A DNA stretch of 64,000 nt from Desulfovibrio desulfuricans (lineage in GTDB: Bacteria > Desulfobacterota > Desulfovibrionia > Desulfovibrionales > Desulfovibrionaceae). Below are positions 7,820 through 16,257 of the stretch, in pieces. Where the stretch lies: contig NZ_JANFYZ010000012.1 in the NCBI RefSeq assembly GCF_024460775.1, positions 1 to 64,000 of the forward strand, in the 5' to 3' direction. Each line of letters opens with the position of its first letter. Positions within the stretch are counted from its first letter, which is position 1. Under the pieces are notes generated by a model. The model was given only the letters and a program-made list of their open reading frames with translations, was not told where the DNA came from and did not search any database. A program made the translations under genes and the position numbers.

Positions 7820-8431
7820 ATGCCGCGTCATATACACTGTTTACTGATTGTTCTGTTGCTTGCCGCACTGTCGGATTCTGCGCAGGCCGCCGAAAGCGAG
7901 GTCACTGCCCGCAGTATCTTTGCACTGCTGCCCGAAAGTATTTTTGAAAACACTCCTGAAGGTCTGAGTCCGCAGGAAAAGCAGAAACTGCTTTCCGCAG
8001 GGCATTCGGAATTTTGGGAGATCGCCGGAGAAACGGAGGACGTTCTGGTGTTCGCCTCCATGCCGTTCAGGGATACAGCCGTTGCCCTGCGCCTGTTCCG
8101 CAACGTTGCGGACGGCTCCGTACTTGCCGCATTCGGCACTCTGGGCGGCGCGGTGTGCACCCTTGAGTTGTGGCGGGTTGACTCCTCTGGCCGCGCCGTA
8201 CCTGTGGACACCCCGCAAGAACCGGACATAAGCGCCTTTTTTGCCCCGGGCCGCAAAATGCCGCCCGATGTTCAGGCTACGGTCATGATCTGCCTTGGCC
8301 TCGGCGGTCTCAAGGCGCAGCCCATGTTCTGGACCAATACGGGCATGGCACATGTCCCGGTAGACAATGACGTAAGCTTTCAGTGGAATGGCAAAAGTTT
8401 TGACAAGCTGGTGCAGCCGCAGGCTGATTAG
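7820..8431 (+). CDS. Exported protein of unknown function
   Basis: I do not recognise this 203-residue protein. It starts with a clear signal peptide (MPRHIHCLLIVLLLAALSDS, likely cleaved after AQA near residue 23), so it should be periplasmic or outer-membrane associated. The mature part has no obvious catalytic motif and two cysteines (in GGAVCTLEL and MICLGLGG) that could form a disulfide. GGGAGGA five bases before the ATG supports the start. It is monocistronic, with its own terminator, and is divergent from uvrA without any evident functional link. Confidence 0.8.
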   Translation: MPRHIHCLLIVLLLAALSDSAQAAESEVTARSIFALLPESIFENTPEGLSPQEKQKLLSAGHSEFWEIAGETEDVLVFASMPFRDTAVALRLFRNVADGSVLAAFGTLGGAVCTLELWRVDSSGRAVPVDTPQEPDISAFFAPGRKMPPDVQATVMICLGLGGLKAQPMFWTNTGMAHVPVDNDVSFQWNGKSFDKLVQPQAD

Positions 8432-8471
8432 CAGCTCAGCATAAAAATCAGGGTTGGGTTCCCGCAAGGGA

Positions 8472-8520
8472 AAGGCCCGTTTCTGACGGAGAATATCCAG
8501 CAGAAACGGGCCTTGTTTTT
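8472..8520 (+). terminator. Terminator after the exported unknown
   Basis: The perfect 14-bp stem AAGGCCCGTTTCTG/CAGAAACGGGCCTT (8472-8485, 8501-8514) is followed by GTTTTT. Confidence 0.92.
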
Positions 8521-8597
8521 GTGTAAAAAGTCAGCGTGGCGGCAACAGCTACATGGCTATTTTATTCTCTGGCGTTGCCAGAAAGCAAAAGAACCGT

Positions 8598-9485
8598 TTA
8601 ACCCCGCCTGCCCGCAAGGCTGAACAGCACCAAAGCCCCCATGATGATCGCCCCGCCCGCAAAGGTGGAGGCCTCCGGCAGGCCGCCCGTCACCGCAAAA
8701 TCAAGCAGCATGGACAAAAAGGGCGTCAGGAACATGTAGTTGGTCACAAGGCTTGTGCGGGGGGCAAGGGCAAGGGCTCTGGTCCAGAGCAGGTAGGCAG
8801 CCGCGCTGGGGAAAATCCCCAGAAAAAGTGCAAGCCACAGCGCGCTGGCGGGCGCAGCCTGCAACTGGGCCACGGTTTGCGGCAGGCAGTACAGCAAAAA
8901 CAGCGTACCCGCAAAAAAACTCCAGGCGGCGATTTCCATGGAGCCGTAGTGTCGCGACAACGTGCGCTGCGTGATATTATAGAGACTTATGAGCACTGCG
9001 GCCACCAGCACCCAGCCCATGCCGGGGGCCAGCATAAATCCGCGCCCGCCGCCGTTCATCACCACTACGCCGCCAAATGCCAGCGCAAGCGCCAGCCAGC
9101 GCAGCACGGGCAAACGCTCACTGAAAAACAGACGCGCCAGCGCCGCCGTCAGAATGGGAGCCGTGGAAATGACAATGCAGTTGGTCGTGGGGTTGAGGGT
9201 GATGGAACCCTCATTGAAGGCCAGCAGATACAGCGTGAAGCCGCTCAGCCCTGCTGCCGCAAACAGGGGCAGATGCCGGGCAGAAGGGACAAAAAATCCC
9301 CCGCGCCCCCTGCCCCTTGCCAGCAGGATGCCAACAAAGGCCAGCGACGCCACAGCGCAGCGCACAAGGCCCAGCGGCCCCGGCGTAAAAAACGCCAGCG
9401 CAACCTTGGTGTACACATAGGCGGTTGACCACAGCACGACGGTGGCAAAGGCATAGGCCTGACAGATCAGCGCGGGATTGTTCAT
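8598..9485 (-). CDS. EamA/DMT-family transporter
   Basis: A 295-residue inner-membrane protein with about ten hydrophobic helices arranged as two EamA repeats (roughly residues 8-140 and 150-290). The second repeat ends with the family-typical LFLGIFPSAAAYLLW and TSLVTNYMFLTPFLSMLLDF segments. The family exports amino acids, nucleosides or other metabolites; the substrate is not deducible. I take ATG 9485 (MNNPALICQAYAF) rather than an upstream frame start at 9539, since the helices begin here. The ribosome-binding site is weak, and a small inverted repeat CTATTC/GAATAG lies immediately upstream (9488-9504). Confidence 0.85.
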   Translation of the reverse strand: MNNPALICQAYAFATVVLWSTAYVYTKVALAFFTPGPLGLVRCAVASLAFVGILLARGRGRGGFFVPSARHLPLFAAAGLSGFTLYLLAFNEGSITLNPTTNCIVISTAPILTAALARLFFSERLPVLRWLALALAFGGVVVMNGGGRGFMLAPGMGWVLVAAVLISLYNITQRTLSRHYGSMEIAAWSFFAGTLFLLYCLPQTVAQLQAAPASALWLALFLGIFPSAAAYLLWTRALALAPRTSLVTNYMFLTPFLSMLLDFAVTGGLPEASTFAGGAIIMGALVLFSLAGRRG

Positions 9486-9596
9486 GACTATTCTTGGCGA
9501 ATAGTTACATGCTGCGGAAGCCCGAAGTATCGCCCGCATACGCCGCGCGGGCGGCCCGGGCTTTCGTGGCCGGATATCGGCCAGTTCGGGCTATCG

Positions 9597-10187
9597 CTAT
9601 TTTTCCAGCCACTCCCCAAGACGGGTTGCGAGAGTTGCCTCATCAAAGCGCGGGGTGGCGTACATGCCTGCGGCCTCGCGCTGGCGGGCTGCTTCTGCAA
9701 GAATGATAGCTGAAGCCACAGACACGTTGAAGCTCTGGATCATGCCGTACATGGGGATGTACAGCTCGCCATCGGCTGCGGCCAGCAGTTCCGGCTCAAC
9801 GCCGCTGTGCTCGTTGCCCATAATCACTGCCGTGGGGCGGGTAAAATCCCATTCCCGCATGGGGCGGGCCTTTTCTGTAAATGAGGTGGCAAGCACCTGC
9901 ATGCCCTGACCGCGCAGGTCGGCAAGCATGTCTTCGCTGGTTTTATGGCGCACGCTTTCCACCCACTTGCGGGCAGAAGCAGAGGTTTTGCGCCCCAGCA
10001 CGGGAAAAGCCGTGTTGGTGTAATACAGGTGCACGCGGCTGACGCCAAAGGCATCGCACGAACGGTAAATGGCCGAAACGTTGTGCGGGTCGTGAATATT
10101 GGCAAGCACCAGCGTAAGGTCCGGCTGGCGGTGACTCAGCACTTCCAGAAAGCGGGCCTTGCGCCGTGCTGTAGGTTCTTTGGGCAT
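9597..10187 (-). CDS. SpoU/TrmH-family RNA 2'-O-methyltransferase
   Basis: S-adenosylmethionine-dependent RNA ribose methyltransferase, probably acting on tRNA (TrmH-like, Gm18). The 196 residues carry the three SPOUT motifs: NIHDPHNVSAIYRSCDAFG, then IMGNEHSGVEPELL, then IPMYGMIQSFNVSVASAI, which form the knotted cofactor site. AAGGA lies nine bases before ATG 10187, so the longer frame from 10205 is rejected. It stands alone, with no tRNA-modification neighbours; the target nucleotide is inferred from family resemblance only. Confidence 0.88.
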   Translation of the reverse strand: MPKEPTARRKARFLEVLSHRQPDLTLVLANIHDPHNVSAIYRSCDAFGVSRVHLYYTNTAFPVLGRKTSASARKWVESVRHKTSEDMLADLRGQGMQVLATSFTEKARPMREWDFTRPTAVIMGNEHSGVEPELLAAADGELYIPMYGMIQSFNVSVASAIILAEAARQREAAGMYATPRFDEATLATRLGEWLEK

Positions 10188-10367
10188 AGCTGATTCCTTA
10201 CACATTGTAATTTATTGCTGCCCTTGTGTGGCAGAAAACGGCCTTTCAGGCAAGTGCGCCGATCTGCAGGGATGGACGGATAATGCCAATTAGGGTACAT
10301 TTAACACACTAGTCTTGGCCGATTTTTCTTATCGACCTGCAATCCATTCACTTTTTTCAGGAGCAAC

Positions 10368-11825
10368 ATGAATCTATTCCGCCTCTCTGCATATGCTCTG
10401 AGCGCACTGCTGCTTACTCCCTACACGGCTCTTGCCGCCGCCGACCATCTTACAGTTCCCGGCTCCCTCTCCGCATGGTGGATCATCCCTTTTGCGGGCA
10501 TGCTGCTTTCCATAGCCATACTGCCGCTGACCGCCCATGTTTTCTGGGAACATCACAGGGGCAAGATTTCCATTTTCTGGGCGCTCGCCTTTCTTGTCCC
10601 ATGTCTGGCTGTCTATGGCCCCGGCGTGACCTTCTATGAATTCTGCCACATCATCCTGCTGGATTACGTGCCCTTCCTTGTGCTCCTTTTTTCACTGTAC
10701 ACGGTTGCGGGTGGAGTACGCCTTAAGGGCTCCCTCACGGGTACGCCGCCAGTGAATCTGGGCATTCTTGCCATAGGAACCGTGCTGGCAAGCTGGATGG
10801 GCACCACAGGAGCGGCCATGCTGCTTGTGCGCCCGCTGCTGCGGGCCAATGCGCACCGCAAATACCGTGTGCATTCTGTGGTATTTTTCATCTTTCTGGT
10901 GGCAAACATCGGCGGTTCACTCTCGCCGCTGGGCGACCCGCCGCTGTTTCTGGGTTTTTTGAAGGGCGTGGACTTTTTCTGGACAACCTCACACCTGTTT
11001 TTGAAAACCCTGAGCCTGTCCACAGCCTTGCTGGCGATCTATTTTGTTCTGGATATGGTGCTTTATAATAAGGAGGGCCGCCCCGTACCACCGATCAGCC
11101 CTGCTGACTCCGCGCCCGCGAAGCCGGGGCAACTAATGCCCAGCCAGGAAAAACTCGGGCTTGACGGCAAGATCAACCTGCTGTTCCTGCTGGGCGTGGT
11201 GCTTGCCGTGCTGCTTTCCGGCCTGTTCCCGCTGGGAACAATCGCCACGGTGGGCGGCGTGCCTCTGGAAGCCCAAAACGTGCTGCGCGATGCCGCCCTG
11301 CTCTGCCTGGCGTGGCTTTCCATGCGCCATACCAGCCGCAGATGCCGCGAACTGAACGGCTTTACGTGGGGGCCCATTGAAGAGGTGGCCCAACTGTTCT
11401 TTGGCATTTTTGTCAGCATGATTCCGGCCATGGCCATTCTCAAGGCAGGAACCTCCGGCGCGCTGGCCCCGCTGGTGGAACTGGTCTCGCGTGATGGGCA
11501 GCCGGTCAATGCCATGTACTTCTGGCTGACGGGCATTCTTTCCAGCTTTCTGGATAACGCCCCGACATACATGGTCTTTTTCAACACGGCGGGGGGTGAT
11601 GCGCAAACGCTCATGCACCATATGCCCGAAACTCTGGCGGCCATTTCGGCTGGCGCGGTCTTTATGGGCGCATGCAGCTACATAGGCAACGCGCCCAACT
11701 TTATGGTGCGGGCCATTGCGGAAGATCAGGGCGTGCGTATGCCTGGGTTTTTCGGCTACATTTTATGGTCGGTCTGCATTCTTGTGCCGCTGTTTGCCCT
11801 GCTGACCTGGTTTTTCTTTACCTAG
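10368..11825 (+). CDS. NhaD/CitM-type ion-transporter superfamily permease (putative Na+/H+ antiporter)
   Basis: A 485-residue polytopic membrane protein with about 12 helices. The two halves carry paired signature segments: GGSLSPLGDPPLFLGFL in the first, and FLDNAPTYMVFF plus CSYIGNAPNFMVRA in the second. Together they are characteristic of the ion-transporter superfamily that includes NhaD sodium/proton antiporters and CitM. Database entries for similar Desulfovibrio proteins are usually called sodium:proton antiporters, but the transported ion is not proven by sequence. CAGGAG precedes the ATG. An N-terminal hydrophobic segment (residues 5-23) may be a signal anchor. Single gene with a strong terminator. 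Confidence 0.82.
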   Translation: MNLFRLSAYALSALLLTPYTALAAADHLTVPGSLSAWWIIPFAGMLLSIAILPLTAHVFWEHHRGKISIFWALAFLVPCLAVYGPGVTFYEFCHIILLDYVPFLVLLFSLYTVAGGVRLKGSLTGTPPVNLGILAIGTVLASWMGTTGAAMLLVRPLLRANAHRKYRVHSVVFFIFLVANIGGSLSPLGDPPLFLGFLKGVDFFWTTSHLFLKTLSLSTALLAIYFVLDMVLYNKEGRPVPPISPADSAPAKPGQLMPSQEKLGLDGKINLLFLLGVVLAVLLSGLFPLGTIATVGGVPLEAQNVLRDAALLCLAWLSMRHTSRRCRELNGFTWGPIEEVAQLFFGIFVSMIPAMAILKAGTSGALAPLVELVSRDGQPVNAMYFWLTGILSSFLDNAPTYMVFFNTAGGDAQTLMHHMPETLAAISAGAVFMGACSYIGNAPNFMVRAIAEDQGVRMPGFFGYILWSVCILVPLFALLTWFFFT

Positions 11826-11881
11826 GCGGCTGGGCTGGCCGGGGAGCTGACTGCTGACACAACCTGACAACGCCAACATGC

Positions 11882-11912
11882 AAAAAGGCGGGCATGAAGC
11901 CCGCCTTTTTGC
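11882..11912 (+). terminator. Terminator after the antiporter gene
   Basis: AAAAAGGCGGGC / GCCCGCCTTTTT forms a 12-bp stem with flanking A and T runs. It could also serve the converging hydG gene. Confidence 0.9.
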
Positions 11913-11963
11913 GTTAACAACAGAGTACGCTTGCCGTTGAGGGTTTTATCTGCAAGCGGTCTG

Positions 11964-13355
11964 TTAAATGAATTCGTCAATACGGCCAGCGCGCACCTTG
12001 GTCAGCAGCCTTTTGGCCGCGCCAAGCTCACCCGTGGTCATCCTTTCCATTTTTTCGGCCAACAGCTGTTCGCCAATCATGCGCGTGTAGGGCGTAGCGT
12101 AGTGCAGCAAAAATTCCAGGAACGACGCCGCAGAGTTGGGGCCGCACTGATTTTTCATGCCGCACTCGCGTACCATGGAAAGGAACTCCTCGCCCGTGCG
12201 CCCCAGCCGGGGGCAGGCCGCGCAAAATGACGGCAGGTGGCGGGCTTCTTCCAGCAGAAAACGCACCACTTCATCCACATGGCAGTCTTCGCCAATGGGG
12301 AAGGGAACCTTGTGCTCGGGATTGTCGATCCAGTTGCCGTAGGGGTTGGCAACGCTGCCTGTGAGCAGTTGCGAAGCACCCGCGCTACAGCCATCGCGCC
12401 ACAGGCCCGCAGGTTCCTTGGTGGTCAGGATGATGCCAGCGTAAGGAACCGCCAGCCGGGCAATAGCCACGCAGCGCAGGTAGTCGGCATCGCTCACGGG
12501 ATAGGGAGTTTGCATGTTGCTGCCGGGGGCGCAACGCATGCGGTGCAGGCTCAGGGTGCGGCAGCCGGTGTCATAGGCCCGCAGCAAGTGCGCCTGATGC
12601 TGCACAATACCCAGCAGGTCATACTGCCAGGGGCCAAGGCCCAGCATCAGGCCGCCGCCCACGTCCGGCACACCCGCCTGAAAAGCAACATCTGCGGCGT
12701 TCAGCCGGGCGTAGTAATCACTCTTGGGGCCAGAGATATGGGCCGCGCGATAACTGGCCTCGTGGTAGGTGTCCTGATAGATCAGCACGGTTCCCACATA
12801 CGATTCCAGCAGGGCGGCATACTCGTGCGATTCCAGAGCGCCCACGTTTACGTTGACGCTGTGCACTTCGCCCACGCCGTCAAAAGCCGTGTACAGGATG
12901 CTGATGGCCTCGGCCAGATATTCAATATCCGCATTGGGCAATTGGCCGCTGACAAGAAAAATACGCTTGTGACCCTGACGGATAAGCTTGAGGGCGGCCT
13001 CACGCATTTCAGGCGAGGTCATGTACTTGCGCTCAACGGCCTTGTTGCTTTTGCGGTTGGCGCAATACAGGCATTCGCTACCGCAGTGGTTGGAGATGTG
13101 CAGGGGCGCAGAAAGCACAATGCGGTCGCCGTAAACCTGTTGCTTAACTTCATCGGCGGCTGCCATGATGCGGCCAACGCCCACGCCGTCCTGCACACGC
13201 ATGAGGGCAACGGTTTCCGCCAAGGTTAAAGGCTGTAATTCAAGTGACTTGTTGAGGATATCCCGAAGCTCTGCGGCGTCAGGTGCTGTTTCCCTTTCCA
13301 GAGCTGTACCAATGGCCTGGGCATCAAACCAGCGGGGCTGTGCATCAACAGACAT
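11964..13355 (-). CDS. hydG: [FeFe]-hydrogenase maturase HydG, radical SAM tyrosine lyase
   Basis: HydG cleaves tyrosine to p-cresol, CO and CN-, and builds the Fe(CO)2(CN) synthon for the hydrogenase H-cluster. The radical SAM motif CX3CX2C is C91-C95-C98 (CGSECLYC). The C-terminal auxiliary cluster motif CX2CX22C is exact (CAAC followed after 22 residues by the Cys of QCGPNS). This separates it from ThiH, as does the conserved RTGEEF after CX2C. Length 463 residues. AAGGAAGG precedes ATG 13355; the hydrophobic upstream extension to 13424 is not credible. hydE, hydF and the hydrogenase itself are not nearby. Confidence 0.95.
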   Translation of the reverse strand: MSVDAQPRWFDAQAIGTALERETAPDAAELRDILNKSLELQPLTLAETVALMRVQDGVGVGRIMAAADEVKQQVYGDRIVLSAPLHISNHCGSECLYCANRKSNKAVERKYMTSPEMREAALKLIRQGHKRIFLVSGQLPNADIEYLAEAISILYTAFDGVGEVHSVNVNVGALESHEYAALLESYVGTVLIYQDTYHEASYRAAHISGPKSDYYARLNAADVAFQAGVPDVGGGLMLGLGPWQYDLLGIVQHQAHLLRAYDTGCRTLSLHRMRCAPGSNMQTPYPVSDADYLRCVAIARLAVPYAGIILTTKEPAGLWRDGCSAGASQLLTGSVANPYGNWIDNPEHKVPFPIGEDCHVDEVVRFLLEEARHLPSFCAACPRLGRTGEEFLSMVRECGMKNQCGPNSAASFLEFLLHYATPYTRMIGEQLLAEKMERMTTGELGAAKRLLTKVRAGRIDEFI

Positions 13356-13761
13356 GGGAACCTTCCTTGCAATAATTTTCAATAATTTCAGCAGAATTAG
13401 CGCAATAACAATCCTGCGCTTCATGTTACTTTGTTCACAAGCAACACGTTATTTATTTCACATTCGCAAGTCAAGGTGTGTACGCCAAGTTGTTTGATTA
13501 ATCAAACTATAAATTTTACGGGCAGCAACAAAATAAGTTAAATTAAACTGGATAGATATAATTTGCGGCATCCAGCCTTATTAAAAAATCAAACACATAA
13601 AAATTTTTTGTATTTATTTGCGCAGTGTCAGCCAACAGATGTTCTTGCGCCGCAAAAGCCACAGCGATATATTGCGCATGGCGAAAAAGGCGCGGTCTGC
13701 CTGCCAGAAACCTTAAAAAAAACAGATCCCGCTGCCGACACTTTCACTCCAAGGAAAATCC
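13356..13761. promoter_or_regulatory. AT-rich divergent control region hydG / BMP-type gene
   Basis: No gene is seen in these 406 bases. The region is much more AT-rich than its surroundings and contains the perfect 16-bp palindrome GTTTGATTAATCAAAC at 13492-13507, 137 nt upstream of the hydG start. The shape resembles a site for a dimeric regulator; it is not a canonical FNR site because the half-site spacing is two bases too short. The protein that binds it is unknown. Confidence 0.5.
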
Positions 13762-14832
13762 ATGTTCCCACTCCGCCCCGTGTCCCTTGTGCTGACACTC
13801 CTGCTCTTCCTTTGCCTTGGCTTTTCCCGGCCCGCCCATTGCGCAGGCGCCGAAAAGACGCAAGGCCCCCTGCGCGTGGCCCTGTTGCTTGAAACGCCCA
13901 CGGGCGACAACGACTGGAACGACAGCCTTGTTGACGGCTTGAGGCAGGCCGAGCGCGAGCTGGGCATCAAGGCCTCTGTGATTACAGCTCAGCCAGGGCA
14001 TGACGAGGCGGCGCTTCAGGAAATGTTTCGTAGCGCTGCGGGCAACAATGATCTGGTGCTGGTGGCCTCCAATGGCCTGCACGAAGTGCTGCGCAACAAC
14101 GCCGCAAACTTTCGCCGCACCATGTTTGGCTGCATTGATGCCGGCATCCGCGCGCCCAATATAATGTCCGTGACCTTTGCCGACGAGCAGGCTGCCTATC
14201 TTGCCGGGGCGGCTGCGGCCATGCTTGCGCGCCAGACCAGCATGCCCGGCATAAGCGGACGCAAAATTATCGGCTGGATAACGGGCGAGGACTGCCCCGC
14301 CATGCGCTCCCTGCTGGGAGGATTCACCGAGGGCGCGCGTGTGATTGATCCTGAGGTGCGTGTCGTCAACGTGGTTACAGGCTCATTCGCCAATGCGGAG
14401 GCTGGCCGCGCCGCAGCGAAAAATCTGCTCGACCAGGGTGCGGATGTTCTGGTGCTGGCCAGCGGCATGGGCAACGGCCCTGCATTGCAGGAGGTTAAAG
14501 CGCGCAACGCCTACGCCGTGGGCCTGAACACTGACAAGGACAGCCTGCTGCCCGGCCATGTACTCACCTCCATCCTCAAGCACCCCAACAAGGCCGTGTA
14601 CGAGATCATAGCCGCAGCGGCCTCCGGCCACTTTGCAGGCAAGGAAATCCTCGTGCGCGACCTGCAAAACGGTGGTGTGGACATTACATCCATGGAGCCT
14701 TTCAAGGCTGCGGCTGGCAAGAATCTTCCCCCGGATATGGATCGCCGCCTGCGCGAACTGCGGGGTGAAATCCTCAACGGCGGCATCCGGCTCAAATCAT
14801 TGCGGGAACGCACCTTGTGCGATTGTCTGTAA
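13762..14832 (+). CDS. BMP-family (BmpA/PnrA-like) substrate-binding protein
   Basis: A periplasmic binding protein of 356 residues. A signal peptide covers residues 1-28 (cleavage near AHCAG). The fold is of the BMP/Med type, in which members bind nucleosides for ABC import: the segment DNDWNDSLVDGLRQAERELG near the N-terminus, then NDLVLVASNGLHEVL, DEQAAYLAGAAAAML and KIIGWITGEDCPAM are the family landmarks. There is no N-terminal lipobox Cys, unlike many lipoprotein members. AAGGAAAATCC precedes the ATG. No permease or ATPase gene follows, so its transporter partners must be encoded elsewhere. Confidence 0.8.
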   Translation: MFPLRPVSLVLTLLLFLCLGFSRPAHCAGAEKTQGPLRVALLLETPTGDNDWNDSLVDGLRQAERELGIKASVITAQPGHDEAALQEMFRSAAGNNDLVLVASNGLHEVLRNNAANFRRTMFGCIDAGIRAPNIMSVTFADEQAAYLAGAAAAMLARQTSMPGISGRKIIGWITGEDCPAMRSLLGGFTEGARVIDPEVRVVNVVTGSFANAEAGRAAAKNLLDQGADVLVLASGMGNGPALQEVKARNAYAVGLNTDKDSLLPGHVLTSILKHPNKAVYEIIAAAASGHFAGKEILVRDLQNGGVDITSMEPFKAAAGKNLPPDMDRRLRELRGEILNGGIRLKSLRERTLCDCL

Positions 14833-15020
14833 GAACACGCCGCAAAACATCGCAATTTCATTGCTGATAAACGGGAAAAAATATACGGTTTCATATCGGG
14901 CGGATCAGGCCGCCCGCAAGGCGTCATCCCCCCCTGCGCCCCAGACCATGGAAGAAGCATGCCCCCAGCGTAACCGGTATTGCCGGTTTCGCCACAACCA
15001 TAAGCTTGCGAGGACTATCC

Positions 15021-16139
15021 ATGATTATTGGCGTCACCAAGGAGATCAAGGCCGATGAATACCGTGTGGGCATCACGCCCGCCGGGGTCAAGGCGCTCAC
15101 TGACCACGGGCACAAGGTCCTGGTAGAAAGCGGCGCAGGGCTTGGCAGCCGTATTGGCGATGACGAATTTGCCAAGGCTGGCGCGAGCATGCTGCCAGTG
15201 GGCGATGTATGGGCCAAGGCTGAAATGATCATGAAGGTCAAGGAGCCACTGCCCAGCGAATACAAATATTTCCGCCCCGGCCTGTTGCTCTTTACCTACC
15301 TGCACCTTGCGGCGGACAAGGAGCTTACCGACGCCCTGCTCAATTCCGGGGTGGTGGGCCTTGCCTACGAAACCGTACAGCCCAAGGACCGCAGCCTGCC
15401 GCTGCTGGCCCCCATGTCTGAAGTGGCGGGCCGTATGGCCGTGCAGATGGGTTCCTACATCCTGACCAAACAGGCAGGCGGCGCGGGTATGCTGCTGGGC
15501 GGAGTGGCTGGCGTGCAGCGCGCCAGGGTCGCCATTGTGGGCGGCGGCACCGTGGGTACGGAAGCCGCCAAGATGGCCATGGGCCTTGGCGCGGAAGTTA
15601 CCATTCTGGACAACAATCTGAACCGCCTGCGCTATCTGGGCGACATTTTCTCTTCCCGCGTCCAGACCCTTGCTTCCAATGAATACAATATCGCCGGGGC
15701 TGTACAGGAGTCCGACCTTGTTATCGGCTCCGTGCTTATTCCCGGCGCCATGGCCCCGAAACTGGTGACAGAAGCCATGATCAAAACCATGCGCCCCGGC
15801 AGCGTGGTGGTGGACGTGGCCATTGACCAGGGAGGTTCGTTTGAAACCACGGCGGGCAGGGCCACAACCCACCACGAACCCACCTATGAAAAGCACGGCG
15901 TCATCCACTATGCCGTTGCCAACATTCCAGGGGCCGTGCCGGTCACTTCAACCTATGCCTTGACCAACGCGACTCTGCCCTTTGCCGTGGAGCTGGCGGA
16001 CAAAGGCTGGAAGAGCGCCTGCCGCGAAAATATCGCCCTTGAGCGCGGCCTCAATACGGTTGATGGGCAGTGCACCTTTGCTGGCGTGGCCGAAGCCTTT
16101 GGGCTGCCCTGCGCCTCCACTGCCCAGATTCTGCGTTAA
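15021..16139 (+). CDS. ald: Alanine dehydrogenase
   Basis: NAD-dependent enzyme that interconverts L-alanine and pyruvate plus ammonia. At 372 residues it has the normal length. The N-terminal catalytic domain begins [20 protein letters not shown]; the Rossmann domain carries [18 protein letters not shown] near residue 170. The substrate-binding lysine region ([13 protein letters not shown]) and SNLPGAVP-like segment ([20 protein letters not shown]) are intact. GAGGA seven bases upstream selects ATG 15021 over a frame start at 15006. The 190-nt leader contains two small GC hairpins without T-tracts. Alanine catabolism fits the amino-acid use of these bacteria; no cotranscribed gene is evident. 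Confidence 0.95.
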   Translation: MIIGVTKEIKADEYRVGITPAGVKALTDHGHKVLVESGAGLGSRIGDDEFAKAGASMLPVGDVWAKAEMIMKVKEPLPSEYKYFRPGLLLFTYLHLAADKELTDALLNSGVVGLAYETVQPKDRSLPLLAPMSEVAGRMAVQMGSYILTKQAGGAGMLLGGVAGVQRARVAIVGGGTVGTEAAKMAMGLGAEVTILDNNLNRLRYLGDIFSSRVQTLASNEYNIAGAVQESDLVIGSVLIPGAMAPKLVTEAMIKTMRPGSVVVDVAIDQGGSFETTAGRATTHHEPTYEKHGVIHYAVANIPGAVPVTSTYALTNATLPFAVELADKGWKSACRENIALERGLNTVDGQCTFAGVAEAFGLPCASTAQILR

Positions 16140-16161
16140 CTGCAAAAAATTCAAAAAAATT

Positions 16162-16210
16162 CAGGCCCGTTTCAGGGAGAGCAGACGCTCCGCCACCTGA
16201 AACGGGCCTG
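16162..16210 (-). terminator. Terminator between ald and msrBA
   Basis: A perfect 15-bp stem, CAGGCCCGTTTCAGG/CCTGAAACGGGCCTG, encloses a 19-nt loop. On the minus strand it is followed by AATTTTTTTG, so it best serves msrBA, though the stem could also stop ald transcription. The stem sequence resembles that of the terminator at 8472-8514. Confidence 0.75.
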
Positions 16211-16257
16211 TCTGCGTTCAGCAGAGGAAAATAGCGGGCCGCTGTCAGCCAAGCCCT

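Noticed and set aside
14897..14916. Possible glycine riboswitch before ald
   Set aside because: Only a small GC hairpin (CGGGCGG/CCGCCCG) is present; the tandem aptamer features of glycine riboswitches are missing.
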